Under the pieces are notes generated by a model. It was not told the origin of the DNA, made no database searches, and saw only the letters and a program-made list of their open reading frames with translations. The translations under genes and the position numbers were made by a program. Shown one piece after another: positions 1-5,268 of a DNA stretch of 5,268 bases. Every line of letters starts with the position of its first letter. The stretch's first letter is position 1. The stretch is from Synechococcus sp. CO36386bin_37 (lineage in GTDB: Bacteria; Cyanobacteriota; Cyanobacteriia; PCC-6307; Cyanobiaceae), in the NCBI GenBank assembly GCA_011525445.1, contig WTGE01000031.1, positions 1 to 5,268 on the forward strand, written 5' to 3'.

Positions 1-327
1 GTCTTGGATCTTGGAGGTGGAGAACTGAAACCTCTTCCAGACCTTGTCAAGATGCCACTCATCGAGCCGTTAGTCCGCGACATGGACGCAATGACGGAAA
101 GTGCTCCCCCCCCCGGGTACTACGTCCATGAGGTCGGTGGCGCTCCAATGGGGACTAAAGAGACCAACAGCGTTGTCGATGCCTGGAACCGCCTTTGGCG
201 TTGCCCCAACGTGCTGGTGGTTGATGGCTCCTGCTGGACCACCTCCGCCTGGCAAAGCCCAACGTTGACGATGATGGCTATTACGAGAAGAGCTTGTTTA
301 AATGCACTTAAACCTCAGTTCGCATGA
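1..327 (+). CDS. GMC-family flavin oxidoreductase, C-terminal fragment (5' end outside window)
   Basis: The frame is open from the first base to a TGA at 325-327, giving 108 visible residues of what is normally a protein of about 500 or more residues. It matches the C-terminal domain of glucose-methanol-choline oxidoreductases. A His-x-x-Gly-x-x-x-Met-Gly motif sits at visible residues 43-51, with H43 in the position of the conserved active-site His. It is followed by N-V-L-V-V-D-G-S (70-77), the segment that closes over the FAD, and then S-P-T-L-T-M-M-A (86-93), the terminal family motif. Members oxidise alcohols or sugars with FAD; the substrate here cannot be told, because the substrate domain is missing. 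The leucine TTG at position 4 is an internal codon, not a start. A run of nine C (106-114) encodes part of A-P-P-P-G. The 3' end overlaps the opposing DUF2811 gene by 20 bp. The family call is secure; the substrate is unknown. Confidence 0.9.
   Translation, partial: VLDLGGGELKPLPDLVKMPLIEPLVRDMDAMTESAPPPGYYVHEVGGAPMGTKETNSVVDAWNRLWRCPNVLVVDGSCWTTSAWQSPTLTMMAITRRACLNALKPQFA
106..114. repeat. nine-base C homopolymer inside the GMC gene
   Basis: Nine consecutive C are followed directly by GGG. In frame they encode most of three prolines ahead of a glycine and two tyrosines. The frame stays open on both sides and the protein motifs continue, so the length as given is the in-frame one. Runs of this length are prone to replication slippage and to sequencing error. 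Confidence 0.9.
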
Positions 328-622
328 AAAGATCATCGAGGTAACGCTCCGTCACGGATCGATCGGTGCAACCGTTTTGAACTAAAAATTGAGCAATCGC
401 TGAACTCAAAAGGTGATATTGATCCCACCTGGGATTAACGCGTATAAATTCTTTCATTCCGCGATAGAGAACTTCAGGAATTTCTGCCTCCATACTCACC
501 AACGGGAGACGATCGCTCTCAGAATCATCATGTGTTTCCAAGTTGAGCACTGACAAGTGAATGTGCTCACTCGTCGAATCTGAAAATGATTCTGCACAAT
601 GTTCCTGTCCTGGACGATCCAT
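308..622 (-). CDS. DUF2811-family small cyanobacterial protein, start uncertain
   Basis: The ORF has 104 codons from ATG (620-622) to TAA (308-310). Residues 42 to about 100 match the DUF2811 family, found in cyanobacteria and of unknown function. The core opens with V-S-M-E-A-E-I-P-E, runs through W-D-Q-Y and A-Q-F-L-V-Q-N-G, and ends with R-Y-L-D-D-L-F. A short strand followed by helices suggests a small ribbon-helix-helix-like fold, but that is inference. As far as I recall, family members usually have only a few residues before the V-S, so the 43-residue acidic, Ser-rich N-terminus here may be untranslated. The alternatives are TTG at 500-502, GTG at 497-499 or ATG at 491-493. None has a clear Shine-Dalgarno; the purine run before the 622 ATG (GAGGG) is only one base away, too close to be ideal. 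The gene converges on and overlaps the GMC gene by 20 bp. The family is fairly sure, the start is not. Confidence 0.8.
   Translation of the reverse strand: MDRPGQEHCAESFSDSTSEHIHLSVLNLETHDDSESDRLPLVSMEAEIPEVLYRGMKEFIRVNPRWDQYHLLSSAIAQFLVQNGCTDRSVTERYLDDLFMRTEV
581..595. promoter_or_regulatory. weak Fur-box-like 7-1-7 word
   Basis: TGAAAAT-G-ATTCTGC matches 12 of 15 positions of the 7-1-7 inverted word TGAGAATNATTCTCA used by Fur-type regulators. It lies inside the N-terminal part of the DUF2811 ORF if the 622 start is used, or about 80-90 bp upstream of the gene if translation starts near 493-502. A match of this quality can arise by chance. Confidence 0.15.
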
Positions 623-725
623 ACCCTCGAGGCAAGCCCCCTGCGGAGCACTTCAACCAGAAAGACACATGAGGGGGGGTGTCGTCAAAATTGCAAATAT
701 TGAGTCAAACAACGAGAAGATCAGT

Positions 726-740
726 TGAGAATCATTCCGC
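726..740. promoter_or_regulatory. Fur-box-like 7-1-7 word upstream of the DUF2811 gene
   Basis: TGAGAAT-C-ATTCCGC has a perfect left half and 12 of 15 matches to TGAGAATNATTCTCA, including the central palindrome GAATCATTC. It lies about 105 bp upstream of the ATG at 622. That is far for direct repression unless the promoter also lies upstream. This is inference from sequence similarity only. Confidence 0.25.
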
Positions 741-874
741 CCCAAGGGATAGACAAAAAGCATCGGCATTTGATGTGAACCAACAACCGATCGGCGACGG
801 AATGTCAAGTCAAATCGACTCAAAACCGGAAAACCACAGATGCACAGCGTCAGATAGGCTTCAGTGCCAAAGCC

Positions 875-904
875 CGTGGAAAACAACGATTTTTCTGTGG
901 AAAA
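875..904 (-). repeat. two DnaA-box-like words 21 bp apart
   Basis: Read on the minus strand, 896-904 is TTTTCCACA, the DnaA-box form described for cyanobacteria, and 875-883 is TTTTCCACG (8 of 9). Both have the same orientation and start exactly 21 bp apart, two helical turns. The shared direct repeat on the plus strand is GTGGAAAACA (876-885 and 897-906). A third, poor copy keeping only GGAAAA lies at 825-833. The 896-904 word also sits within a small inverted repeat, CTGTG/CACAG (895-899 with 905-909). No dnaA or dnaN is nearby, so this is not evidence of the chromosomal origin. Confidence 0.35.
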
Positions 905-1004
905 CACAGGAACAATTAGTCCAATACGCGATCCATCAGCCTCGCTAATACGTCCAAATCTCACTGGACTTGCGTGAGACAACTACACACAAGATTCAAG
1001 AGAT

Positions 1005-1019
1005 TGAGAATGATTCCCG
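1005..1019. promoter_or_regulatory. Fur-box-like 7-1-7 word just after the cbiX stop
   Basis: TGAGAAT-G-ATTCCCG matches 13 of 15 positions of TGAGAATNATTCTCA, the best of the three such words in the window. It begins 11 bases beyond the cbiX stop on the 3' side, so it is not placed to control cbiX from its promoter. It could act on a transcript starting within 623-1029, or be a chance match. Confidence 0.2.
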
Positions 1020-1029
1020 CAATGCCTGT

Positions 1030-2115
1030 TCACTCCTGTTGTTCGACGCGGCGTGCAACAAGGGTGCTGGGTCCCAAAGGATGCTCGGCGTGCGGGTAAG
1101 GGTGGTGACCATGCTCATGGGAGTGATTCCCCTGGGGGTGAGAGTGATGGGGCAGTCCCAAAGGGATAGGCACACCATCGGGCTGGCAAGCTCCGGTGCA
1201 TTCACGCTCACAGAGATCGCAACCATCGCTCAGGCCCTCCACATGGTGGTGGTGGCTGGACTGAGCCAGACCAACCTCTGTCTCAAAGCCCAGCACCTGT
1301 GCTCGGTACTTACAGAGCGAACAGTTCATGGCTGTCTCGCCGCCTAAGACCTCGCCCACCCGCTCCACAAAGGTGTCTTGGACCTGGGCATGCGCTCCGA
1401 GATAAGAGGCATGCAGAAATTGCACTTCGGGATGATCCTTCGCAACACGTTCACTGTGTTGCCTGATCCTGGTCACAAGAACGCCAGAAAAAAGGAAGTA
1501 AGGGAAAATGATGATGCGCTTGAATCCAAGACGAACGACATGCCGTAGCCCTGGTTCAACAAGCGGAAATGTAACTCCGGAATAAACGGTTTCACCCCAA
1601 CCGAACCCAAAACCTTCCACCAACATGCGAGCGACCTTCGCAACATTGGAATTGGCATCTGGATCGGACGATCCCCGTCCCACAACAACAAGCATGGTTT
1701 CAGATAGGGGGACAAAAGGCTCTGCGTCCAAAACCTCCTGAATTCGTGCACCTGCTGCAGAAATCATTAGGCGGTCCACACCCAGCTCTCTGCCGTAATC
1801 GATCTGCAATCCGGTTTCAGCGCTGTAGGTATTCAGGACTGATGGGATGTCATTTTTGGCGTGACCAGCGGCGAACAGCATCGCCGGAATGGCCAGAACC
1901 CTTTTGACTCCTTGCTCCCTTAAGCGATCTAATCCATCCCGGAGGATGGGTTTGGCAAACTCTAAAAATCCAGACTCAACAGGAATTGGTTGCATGCGGC
2001 GCCGCAACCCGGAGACGAGCCGCTCAAATTCCTCCACCGCCAAACGATTCCTGCTGCCATGACCACAGATCAAAACGCCATAGGACGATTGCGACGCACT
2101 CGAATCTGAACTCAC
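1030..2115 (-). CDS. cbiX: CbiX-type sirohydrochlorin chelatase, long form with Cys/His-rich tail
   Basis: The 361-residue protein has a GTG start (2113-2115). No upstream ATG is evident, and the first internal Met (41) lies beyond the essential C-G-H-G-S-R motif, so GTG is chosen. CbiX inserts cobalt into sirohydrochlorin for cobalamin; related SirB enzymes insert iron for siroheme. The protein is a tandem of two chelatase lobes. The N-lobe (about 12-130) carries H19 in G-H-G-S-R, E52 in L-E-F-A and H85 in F-A-A-G-H, the expected catalytic and metal residues. The C-lobe (about 138-258) has G-R-G-S-S-D-P-D with Arg147 in the His position, so it is probably structural. The tail has M-x-C-x-x-C (263-268), matching the Fe-S-binding motif reported for long CbiX. 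It continues with H288-291, Cys 299/302/306/310 and a His-rich stretch (323-345), ending P-H-A-E-H-P-L-G-P. The gene is divergent from the FAD oxidoreductase. Metal preference (Co, Fe or both) cannot be read from sequence. Confidence 0.93.
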   Translation of the reverse strand: MSSDSSASQSSYGVLICGHGSRNRLAVEEFERLVSGLRRRMQPIPVESGFLEFAKPILRDGLDRLREQGVKRVLAIPAMLFAAGHAKNDIPSVLNTYSAETGLQIDYGRELGVDRLMISAAGARIQEVLDAEPFVPLSETMLVVVGRGSSDPDANSNVAKVARMLVEGFGFGWGETVYSGVTFPLVEPGLRHVVRLGFKRIIIFPYFLFSGVLVTRIRQHSERVAKDHPEVQFLHASYLGAHAQVQDTFVERVGEVLGGETAMNCSLCKYRAQVLGFETEVGLAQSSHHHHVEGLSDGCDLCERECTGACQPDGVPIPLGLPHHSHPQGNHSHEHGHHPYPHAEHPLGPSTLVARRVEQQE

Positions 2116-2166
2116 TCGGTTCGTTCCACTTTCACGACAGTATCTTCAGCGTTATGGCATCACGCT
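2116..2166. promoter_or_regulatory. 51-bp divergent intergenic region (cbiX / FAD oxidoreductase)
   Basis: The cbiX GTG (minus) and the oxidoreductase ATG (plus) face away from each other across only 51 bp, so both promoters or their overlap must lie here or extend into coding sequence. TATCTT at 2141-2146 could be a plus-strand -10 element, but no good -35 is spaced to it. On the minus strand a GGA about 10 bases before the GTG is the only Shine-Dalgarno-like element; none is visible before the plus-strand ATG. Confidence 0.35.
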
Positions 2167-3504
2167 ATGGGAGTTGTTGCCATTGGCGAGCATGGGAGCC
2201 AAACCGTGACAAAACATGCACCTCTCTGGAACCCCGTTGCTGAGGATTCGAACCCAGCGGGTTGGCTCTCAGCGAACGAACCTCACTTATCCAAACTGAT
2301 CCATCAGGGCATTGAACCCAAGCCATTGTTGGTGTGTTCTGGAGGCACCAGCAGCCGCTGTGCGGCAGATGGTCTTTGGACACTCGACTTAAGAGTGCAC
2401 AACCGACAGTTGCTGCTAAGCGAACACGGGGATGAAGTGGAGATTGGAACAGGGCTCAGCATGGCCGAAGTCCTCGAGAGCCTTCAATGTCATGGACGAT
2501 CCATACCGGTTGGTCTCTCAACCCTGCCTGGCTGCGGATTTGTTCTGACAGGTGGGATCGGACCGTTAACGCGATCCCAAGGTCTGGCCATGGATCACGT
2601 TGTGGGACTTCGTGGCGTTTGGGGAAACGGTCAGTCCTTCCAACTCTCAGCACCTCCAAGGCACCAGAGGGTTCTCACAGAATCACCCAGCGAACAACTG
2701 ATTAGAAAGACGTGGAGAGGACTGCTCGGTGCTGCTCCATTCCTGGCCATTATCACAGCAATCCAGCTGCGCACCAACCGGCTTCAACCTCTGGCCGTTT
2801 GGCGCAGCAGATGCGATGTCGATGAACTTGCAGCAGCCATCAAGGTCTCTGAACAATGGACTCACAGCGCCAGCTTGCAGTGGGCCTGGAGTGACAACAT
2901 TGAACTGTACGTGACATGTTGCGCTGATGACACTGCTGCAATGAACTCTCTGGAGACATTGCGTCGAGATTTCGGCTCGGTATCGAACGGAAATCTCACC
3001 ATCGTTCCCGGGCAACATGCCCAGCCGCACTTCGGCACCTTGGCGCGATCCAGATCGACGCAAGAACGCCTCCACAGTGAAGTATTCAGCAGGCTCGGAC
3101 CCGTCTTGGGGGATACGATCCCCACATTGATCACAAAACTCACGCACTTGATGCGAAAGCGTCCTCACCCTGGATGCCAAATCAGTGCCCAGCAGCTGGG
3201 TGGAAAGAGTTCTCAAATTCCCGTTGAAGAGACGTCATTCATCCATCGCGAGTCAATCTGGAAACCATGGATCACAGCAACGTGGCCAGCGGGTGATGGA
3301 ACGATGCGACAAAAAGGGCTGCAGTGGCTCACCGATGCCAATGAGCTTCTCACTGAACACTTCCCAGGGGTTCACCTCGCTCAAATTCACCCACATCTCT
3401 CATTCCACAGCACAGAGATCGAGGAGGCCTTCGGGGACTGGCTGCCAGGTCTCAAACAATTGAAATCAACCTACGATCCCGAAGGATTGTTGCCACCGCT
3501 CTGA
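2167..3504 (+). CDS. FAD-linked oxidoreductase, PCMH / berberine-bridge-like type
   Basis: The protein has 445 residues from ATG 2167 to TGA 3502-3504, the usual length for bacterial FAD-dependent oxidases of the PCMH fold. The FAD domain spans about 20-205. The pyrophosphate loop is C-S-G-G-T-S-S-R (57-64), followed by L-D-L (73-75) and I-G-T-G (93-96). Then come P-G-C-G-F-V-L-T-G-G-I-G (121-132), G-L-A-M-D-H-V (139-145) and L-G-A-A-P-F-L-A-I-I-T. The substrate domain follows, and the end (Y-D-P-E-G-L-L-P-P-L) matches the usual K-x-x-Y-D-P-x-x-x-F-type terminus. Thr61 replaces the His that links FAD covalently in many berberine-bridge-type enzymes, and the Tyr-x-Asn motif usual near the C-terminus is not evident, so FAD may be non-covalent and the chemistry atypical. 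No signal peptide or membrane segment is seen, so it is probably cytoplasmic. The start is the first ATG in frame; GTG at residue 14 is an alternative. SulP follows after 36 bp on the same strand. The fold is well supported, the substrate unknown. Confidence 0.85.
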   Translation: MGVVAIGEHGSQTVTKHAPLWNPVAEDSNPAGWLSANEPHLSKLIHQGIEPKPLLVCSGGTSSRCAADGLWTLDLRVHNRQLLLSEHGDEVEIGTGLSMAEVLESLQCHGRSIPVGLSTLPGCGFVLTGGIGPLTRSQGLAMDHVVGLRGVWGNGQSFQLSAPPRHQRVLTESPSEQLIRKTWRGLLGAAPFLAIITAIQLRTNRLQPLAVWRSRCDVDELAAAIKVSEQWTHSASLQWAWSDNIELYVTCCADDTAAMNSLETLRRDFGSVSNGNLTIVPGQHAQPHFGTLARSRSTQERLHSEVFSRLGPVLGDTIPTLITKLTHLMRKRPHPGCQISAQQLGGKSSQIPVEETSFIHRESIWKPWITATWPAGDGTMRQKGLQWLTDANELLTEHFPGVHLAQIHPHLSFHSTEIEEAFGDWLPGLKQLKSTYDPEGLLPPL

Positions 3505-3540
3505 GATACGGTCCCTGGAACATCAGTCGGTCTGACATCC

Positions 3541-5112
3541 ATGGCTTCCTCTCCCGCAATGGGACCTCAAAGCTGGTTTAGCAATCCGCAACGGGACATT
3601 CTCTCTGGACTGGTTGTGGCCTTTGCCATGATCCCTGAAGCGATCGCATTCTCAGGGATTGCAGGCGTCGATCCGAGAGTTGGCTTGTTTGGAGCCTTTT
3701 GTCTTTCAGTGACAATCGCTTTCGTTGGTGGACGGACAGCAATGATCACCTCCGCCACAGGATCCACGGCCCTGTTGATGACCGGACTGGTGGCGATGGG
3801 AAATGCCAGAGGTGAGGGCCTGGGGCTCTCCTATTTGATGGCAGCGGGAATTTTGACAGGTGTCTTTCAAATTCTCTGGGGATACTTACGCCTTGCTTAT
3901 CAGATGAGGTTCGTTCCTCTGGGCGTCTTGAGTGGATTTGTGAATGCGCTGGCGTTACTCATTTTCCAGGCTCAACTTCCTCAACTGGGGATCAATCTTC
4001 ACTTTGGCGAGGGAGGAAAAGAACACGCCGTTCATGTTTTAACGGGCGGCCAGATTCCCGTGGTCTGGGCTCTCGTCCTAATTGGGCTCGCCATTATTTA
4101 CGGGTTACCACGTTTTACTCGCGTCTTGCCCTCTCAGCTCGTCGCCATCATTGTGATTACAGCCATCAGCATGGGACTCAATCTTGATATTCCCAAAGTG
4201 ATGGATCTTGGTCAACTTCCTGATGGCCTTCCCGGGTTCAACTTTCCCTTCGGTTCTGTTGCTGAACAGAAAGTACCTTTCAACCTGGAAACATTTGGAC
4301 TTGTTTTACCGACTGCTTTATCGATCTCACTCGTTGGCTTGATGGAAACATTCCTCACACAGGACATCCTTGATGAGAGAACAGACTCAAATTCGAATAA
4401 AAATACCGAAGCGAAGGGACAAGGCATTGCCAATATTGTCTCATCATTATTTGGCGGAATGGCTGGCTGCGCATTGGTGGGCCAATCAGTTATGAACATC
4501 GACAACGGTGGAAGGACCCGTCTTTCGACATTGTCCTCTGGTGTCTGCCTACTCGCAATGATCTTACTTGCCAGTACCTGGCTTAAACAGATCCCTATGG
4601 CTGCTCTCGTTGCAGTCATGATTGGAATTGCAATCAGTACTGCGGACGTGGCAGGGCTGAAGAACATTCAAAATATCCCCAAGAGTGATACGGCGGTGAT
4701 GCTGATGACTTTCGCGGTCACAATGCTCACAACCCCTCATAATCTTGCCCTTGGCGTTTTGGCCGGGGTTGCGCTTGCGGGTGTTTTATTTAGCCGAAAA
4801 GTAGCCAAAGTGATTCGCGTTGAAGCCGTCAAAATCAGTGAAGATGAGAGCCGGTACGTCGTAACAGGACAATTATTTTTTGTAAGCAAAGTTTATTTTA
4901 TTCAAGGCTTCGATATTCATGATCACCCTGCAAGAATCACGATTGATATGAGCCAAGCACATATCTGGGATCAAAGTGGCGTCAGCGCTCTCAACCAACT
5001 TATCCGCAAACTTCGTCTAGGTGGTTCCGTCGTCAATGTGGAAGGATTGAATCAGGAAAGCTTGAATTTATTCGAGCGAATTGGCACTCAATCGGAAGGA
5101 TCTCATGGTTAG
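3541..5112 (+). CDS. SulP-family inorganic anion transporter with STAS domain
   Basis: This is a 523-residue integral membrane protein of the SulP/SLC26 family, of typical length. The N-terminal transport domain (about 18-420) starts with the family motif in TM1, A-M-I-P-E-A-I-A-F (29-37). It continues with D-P-R-V-G-L (44-49) and the substrate-region loop T-S-A-T-G-S-T (70-76). Next come G-L-M-E-T-F-L-T with Glu269, [12 protein letters not shown] (305-316) and G-G-R-T-R-L-S (323-329). The C-terminal cytoplasmic STAS domain (about 430-515) has G-Q-L-F-F-V-S (443-449) and [14 protein letters not shown] (468-481); Ser479 aligns with the regulatory Ser of STAS proteins. SulP members carry sulfate, bicarbonate or other anions, and BicA is the cyanobacterial Na+/bicarbonate member. 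The motifs here resemble the YbaR-like bacterial branch rather than BicA as I remember it, so I give no symbol. ATG 3541 has no clear Shine-Dalgarno. The 36-bp gap suggests co-transcription with the FAD oxidoreductase. Confidence 0.93.
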   Translation: MASSPAMGPQSWFSNPQRDILSGLVVAFAMIPEAIAFSGIAGVDPRVGLFGAFCLSVTIAFVGGRTAMITSATGSTALLMTGLVAMGNARGEGLGLSYLMAAGILTGVFQILWGYLRLAYQMRFVPLGVLSGFVNALALLIFQAQLPQLGINLHFGEGGKEHAVHVLTGGQIPVVWALVLIGLAIIYGLPRFTRVLPSQLVAIIVITAISMGLNLDIPKVMDLGQLPDGLPGFNFPFGSVAEQKVPFNLETFGLVLPTALSISLVGLMETFLTQDILDERTDSNSNKNTEAKGQGIANIVSSLFGGMAGCALVGQSVMNIDNGGRTRLSTLSSGVCLLAMILLASTWLKQIPMAALVAVMIGIAISTADVAGLKNIQNIPKSDTAVMLMTFAVTMLTTPHNLALGVLAGVALAGVLFSRKVAKVIRVEAVKISEDESRYVVTGQLFFVSKVYFIQGFDIHDHPARITIDMSQAHIWDQSGVSALNQLIRKLRLGGSVVNVEGLNQESLNLFERIGTQSEGSHG

Positions 5113-5129
5113 GAATAAATTTCTGTTCA

Positions 5130-5258
5130 TTACTGGCTATAAAGAAGTCCTAAACAAGCTGTCATATCATTCCTCATTCCATCCAGACGGTTTTGAATTT
5201 CTTGATCATTTGGATTGAGCTGAACATAGCGAACGGTGACGTCATTTCCGATACTCAT
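5130..5258 (-). CDS. unrecognised 42-residue small protein, possibly a 3' fragment
   Basis: On the minus strand ATG (5256-5258) opens 42 codons ending in TAA (5130-5132). The protein begins M-S-I-G-N-D-V-T-V-R-Y-V-Q-L-N-P and continues with a likely helix (about 18-40) containing N-R-L-D-G-M and A-C-L-G-L-L-Y. The amino-acid composition looks like a real soluble protein, and the stop lies 17 bp from the SulP stop, a tidy convergent arrangement. The ATG is only 10 bp from the window edge and the upstream codons visible (TGT, TTG, ATA) stay in frame. The true start could therefore be the TTG at 5262-5264 or lie outside, and no Shine-Dalgarno can be judged. I do not recognise a family. Confidence 0.5.
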   Translation of the reverse strand: MSIGNDVTVRYVQLNPNDQEIQNRLDGMRNDMTACLGLLYSQ

Positions 5259-5268
5259 TATCAAACAA

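Larger units (their letters stand above)
623..1029. other. about 400 bp with no recognisable gene
   Basis: This stretch lies downstream of cbiX (minus strand) and upstream of the DUF2811 gene (minus strand), so it should hold the DUF2811 promoter and any cbiX terminator. Two overlapping open frames exist, 653-982 minus (TTG start) and 679-948 plus (GTG start). Neither gives a protein I recognise, and their composition does not look coding. Visible structure is a run of seven G at 673-679, Fur-like words at 726-740 and 1005-1019, and a pair of DnaA-box-like words at 875-904. A 5-bp inverted repeat (952-956 with 965-969) lacks a T tail, and I see no clear Rho-independent terminator. Confidence 0.6.

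Noticed and set aside
875..904. Chromosomal replication origin
   Set aside because: There are only one exact and one near DnaA-box word, no strongly AT-rich unwinding region, and no dnaA, dnaN or other replication gene in the window.
895..909. Inverted repeat CTGTG/CACAG as a transcription terminator
   Set aside because: The stem is only 5 bp, has little GC, and has no T run on the 3' side in either direction.
653..982. Overlapping open frames at 653-982 (minus, 109 codons) and 679-948 (plus, 89 codons)
   Set aside because: Both rely on non-ATG starts, have no convincing ribosome binding site, give unrecognisable sequences and overlap each other on opposite strands. At most one could be real, and neither has positive support.
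970..1347. Plus-strand open frame of 125 codons
   Set aside because: Most of it is antisense to the well-supported Cys/His-rich tail of cbiX; its apparent protein is a product of the biased codons there.
611..2507. Exact 15-bp direct repeat TGGACGATCCATACC at 611-625 and 2493-2507
   Set aside because: It is the only extent of the match: flanking bases differ immediately, and one copy lies inside well-supported coding sequence of the FAD oxidoreductase. A 15-mer match in 5 kb is mildly unlikely (of the order of one in a hundred on one strand) but fits chance, and nothing else suggests a mobile element.
2683..3216. Minus-strand open frame of 177 codons
   Set aside because: It lies wholly antisense to the FAD oxidoreductase, has no recognisable motif, and the plus-strand frame carries clear family motifs over the same region.
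4212..4667. Minus-strand open frame of 151 codons
   Set aside because: It is antisense to the SulP transport domain; the hydrophobic composition mirrors the membrane helices on the other strand.
3541..5112. Naming the transporter bicA
   Set aside because: The TM1 and substrate-loop motifs ([14 protein letters not shown]) fit a YbaR-like SulP branch better than the BicA sequence as I remember it; substrate cannot be assigned from sequence alone.
5105..5218. Plus-strand 37-codon ORF overlapping the end of the SulP gene
   Set aside because: It is short and has no Shine-Dalgarno. It overlaps both the SulP 3' end and the more protein-like minus-strand ORF at 5130-5258.

Overview
The window looks like chromosomal DNA of a marine picocyanobacterium, most likely a marine Synechococcus. 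The evidence is a DUF2811-family small protein (a cyanobacterial family), a long-form CbiX chelatase with the Cys/His-rich tail seen in cyanobacteria, moderate GC content, tight gene packing and weak or absent Shine-Dalgarno sequences. The organism call is inference from protein character, not from a search.

Layout from left to right. (1) 1-327, plus strand: the C-terminal end of a GMC-family flavin oxidoreductase whose N-terminus lies outside the window. (2) 308-622, minus strand: a small DUF2811 protein, tail-to-tail with the GMC gene and overlapping it by 20 bp; its start is uncertain. (3) 623-1029: about 400 bp with no gene I can recognise. It contains two DnaA-box-like words exactly 21 bp apart, two Fur-box-like words and a run of seven G. 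(4) 1030-2115, minus strand: a 361-residue CbiX-type sirohydrochlorin chelatase. (5) 2116-2166: a 51-bp divergent promoter region. (6) 2167-3504, plus strand: a 445-residue FAD-linked (PCMH-type) oxidoreductase. (7) 3541-5112, plus strand: a 523-residue SulP-family anion transporter with a C-terminal STAS domain, 36 bp downstream of (6) and probably co-transcribed with it. (8) 5130-5258, minus strand: a 42-residue unrecognised small ORF, convergent with the transporter and possibly the 3' end of a longer gene that runs out of the window.

Functionally this is a mixed housekeeping/accessory neighbourhood. CbiX serves tetrapyrrole metal insertion (cobalamin and/or siroheme). The FAD oxidoreductase and SulP transporter form a candidate two-gene unit of unknown substrate. 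The GMC enzyme is a second, unrelated flavin oxidoreductase. I see no rRNA, tRNA, CRISPR array, insertion sequence or phage gene. I do not see a convincing new multi-gene system. The most worthwhile leads are the unexplained 623-1029 region, the oxidoreductase/transporter pair and the small right-edge ORF.
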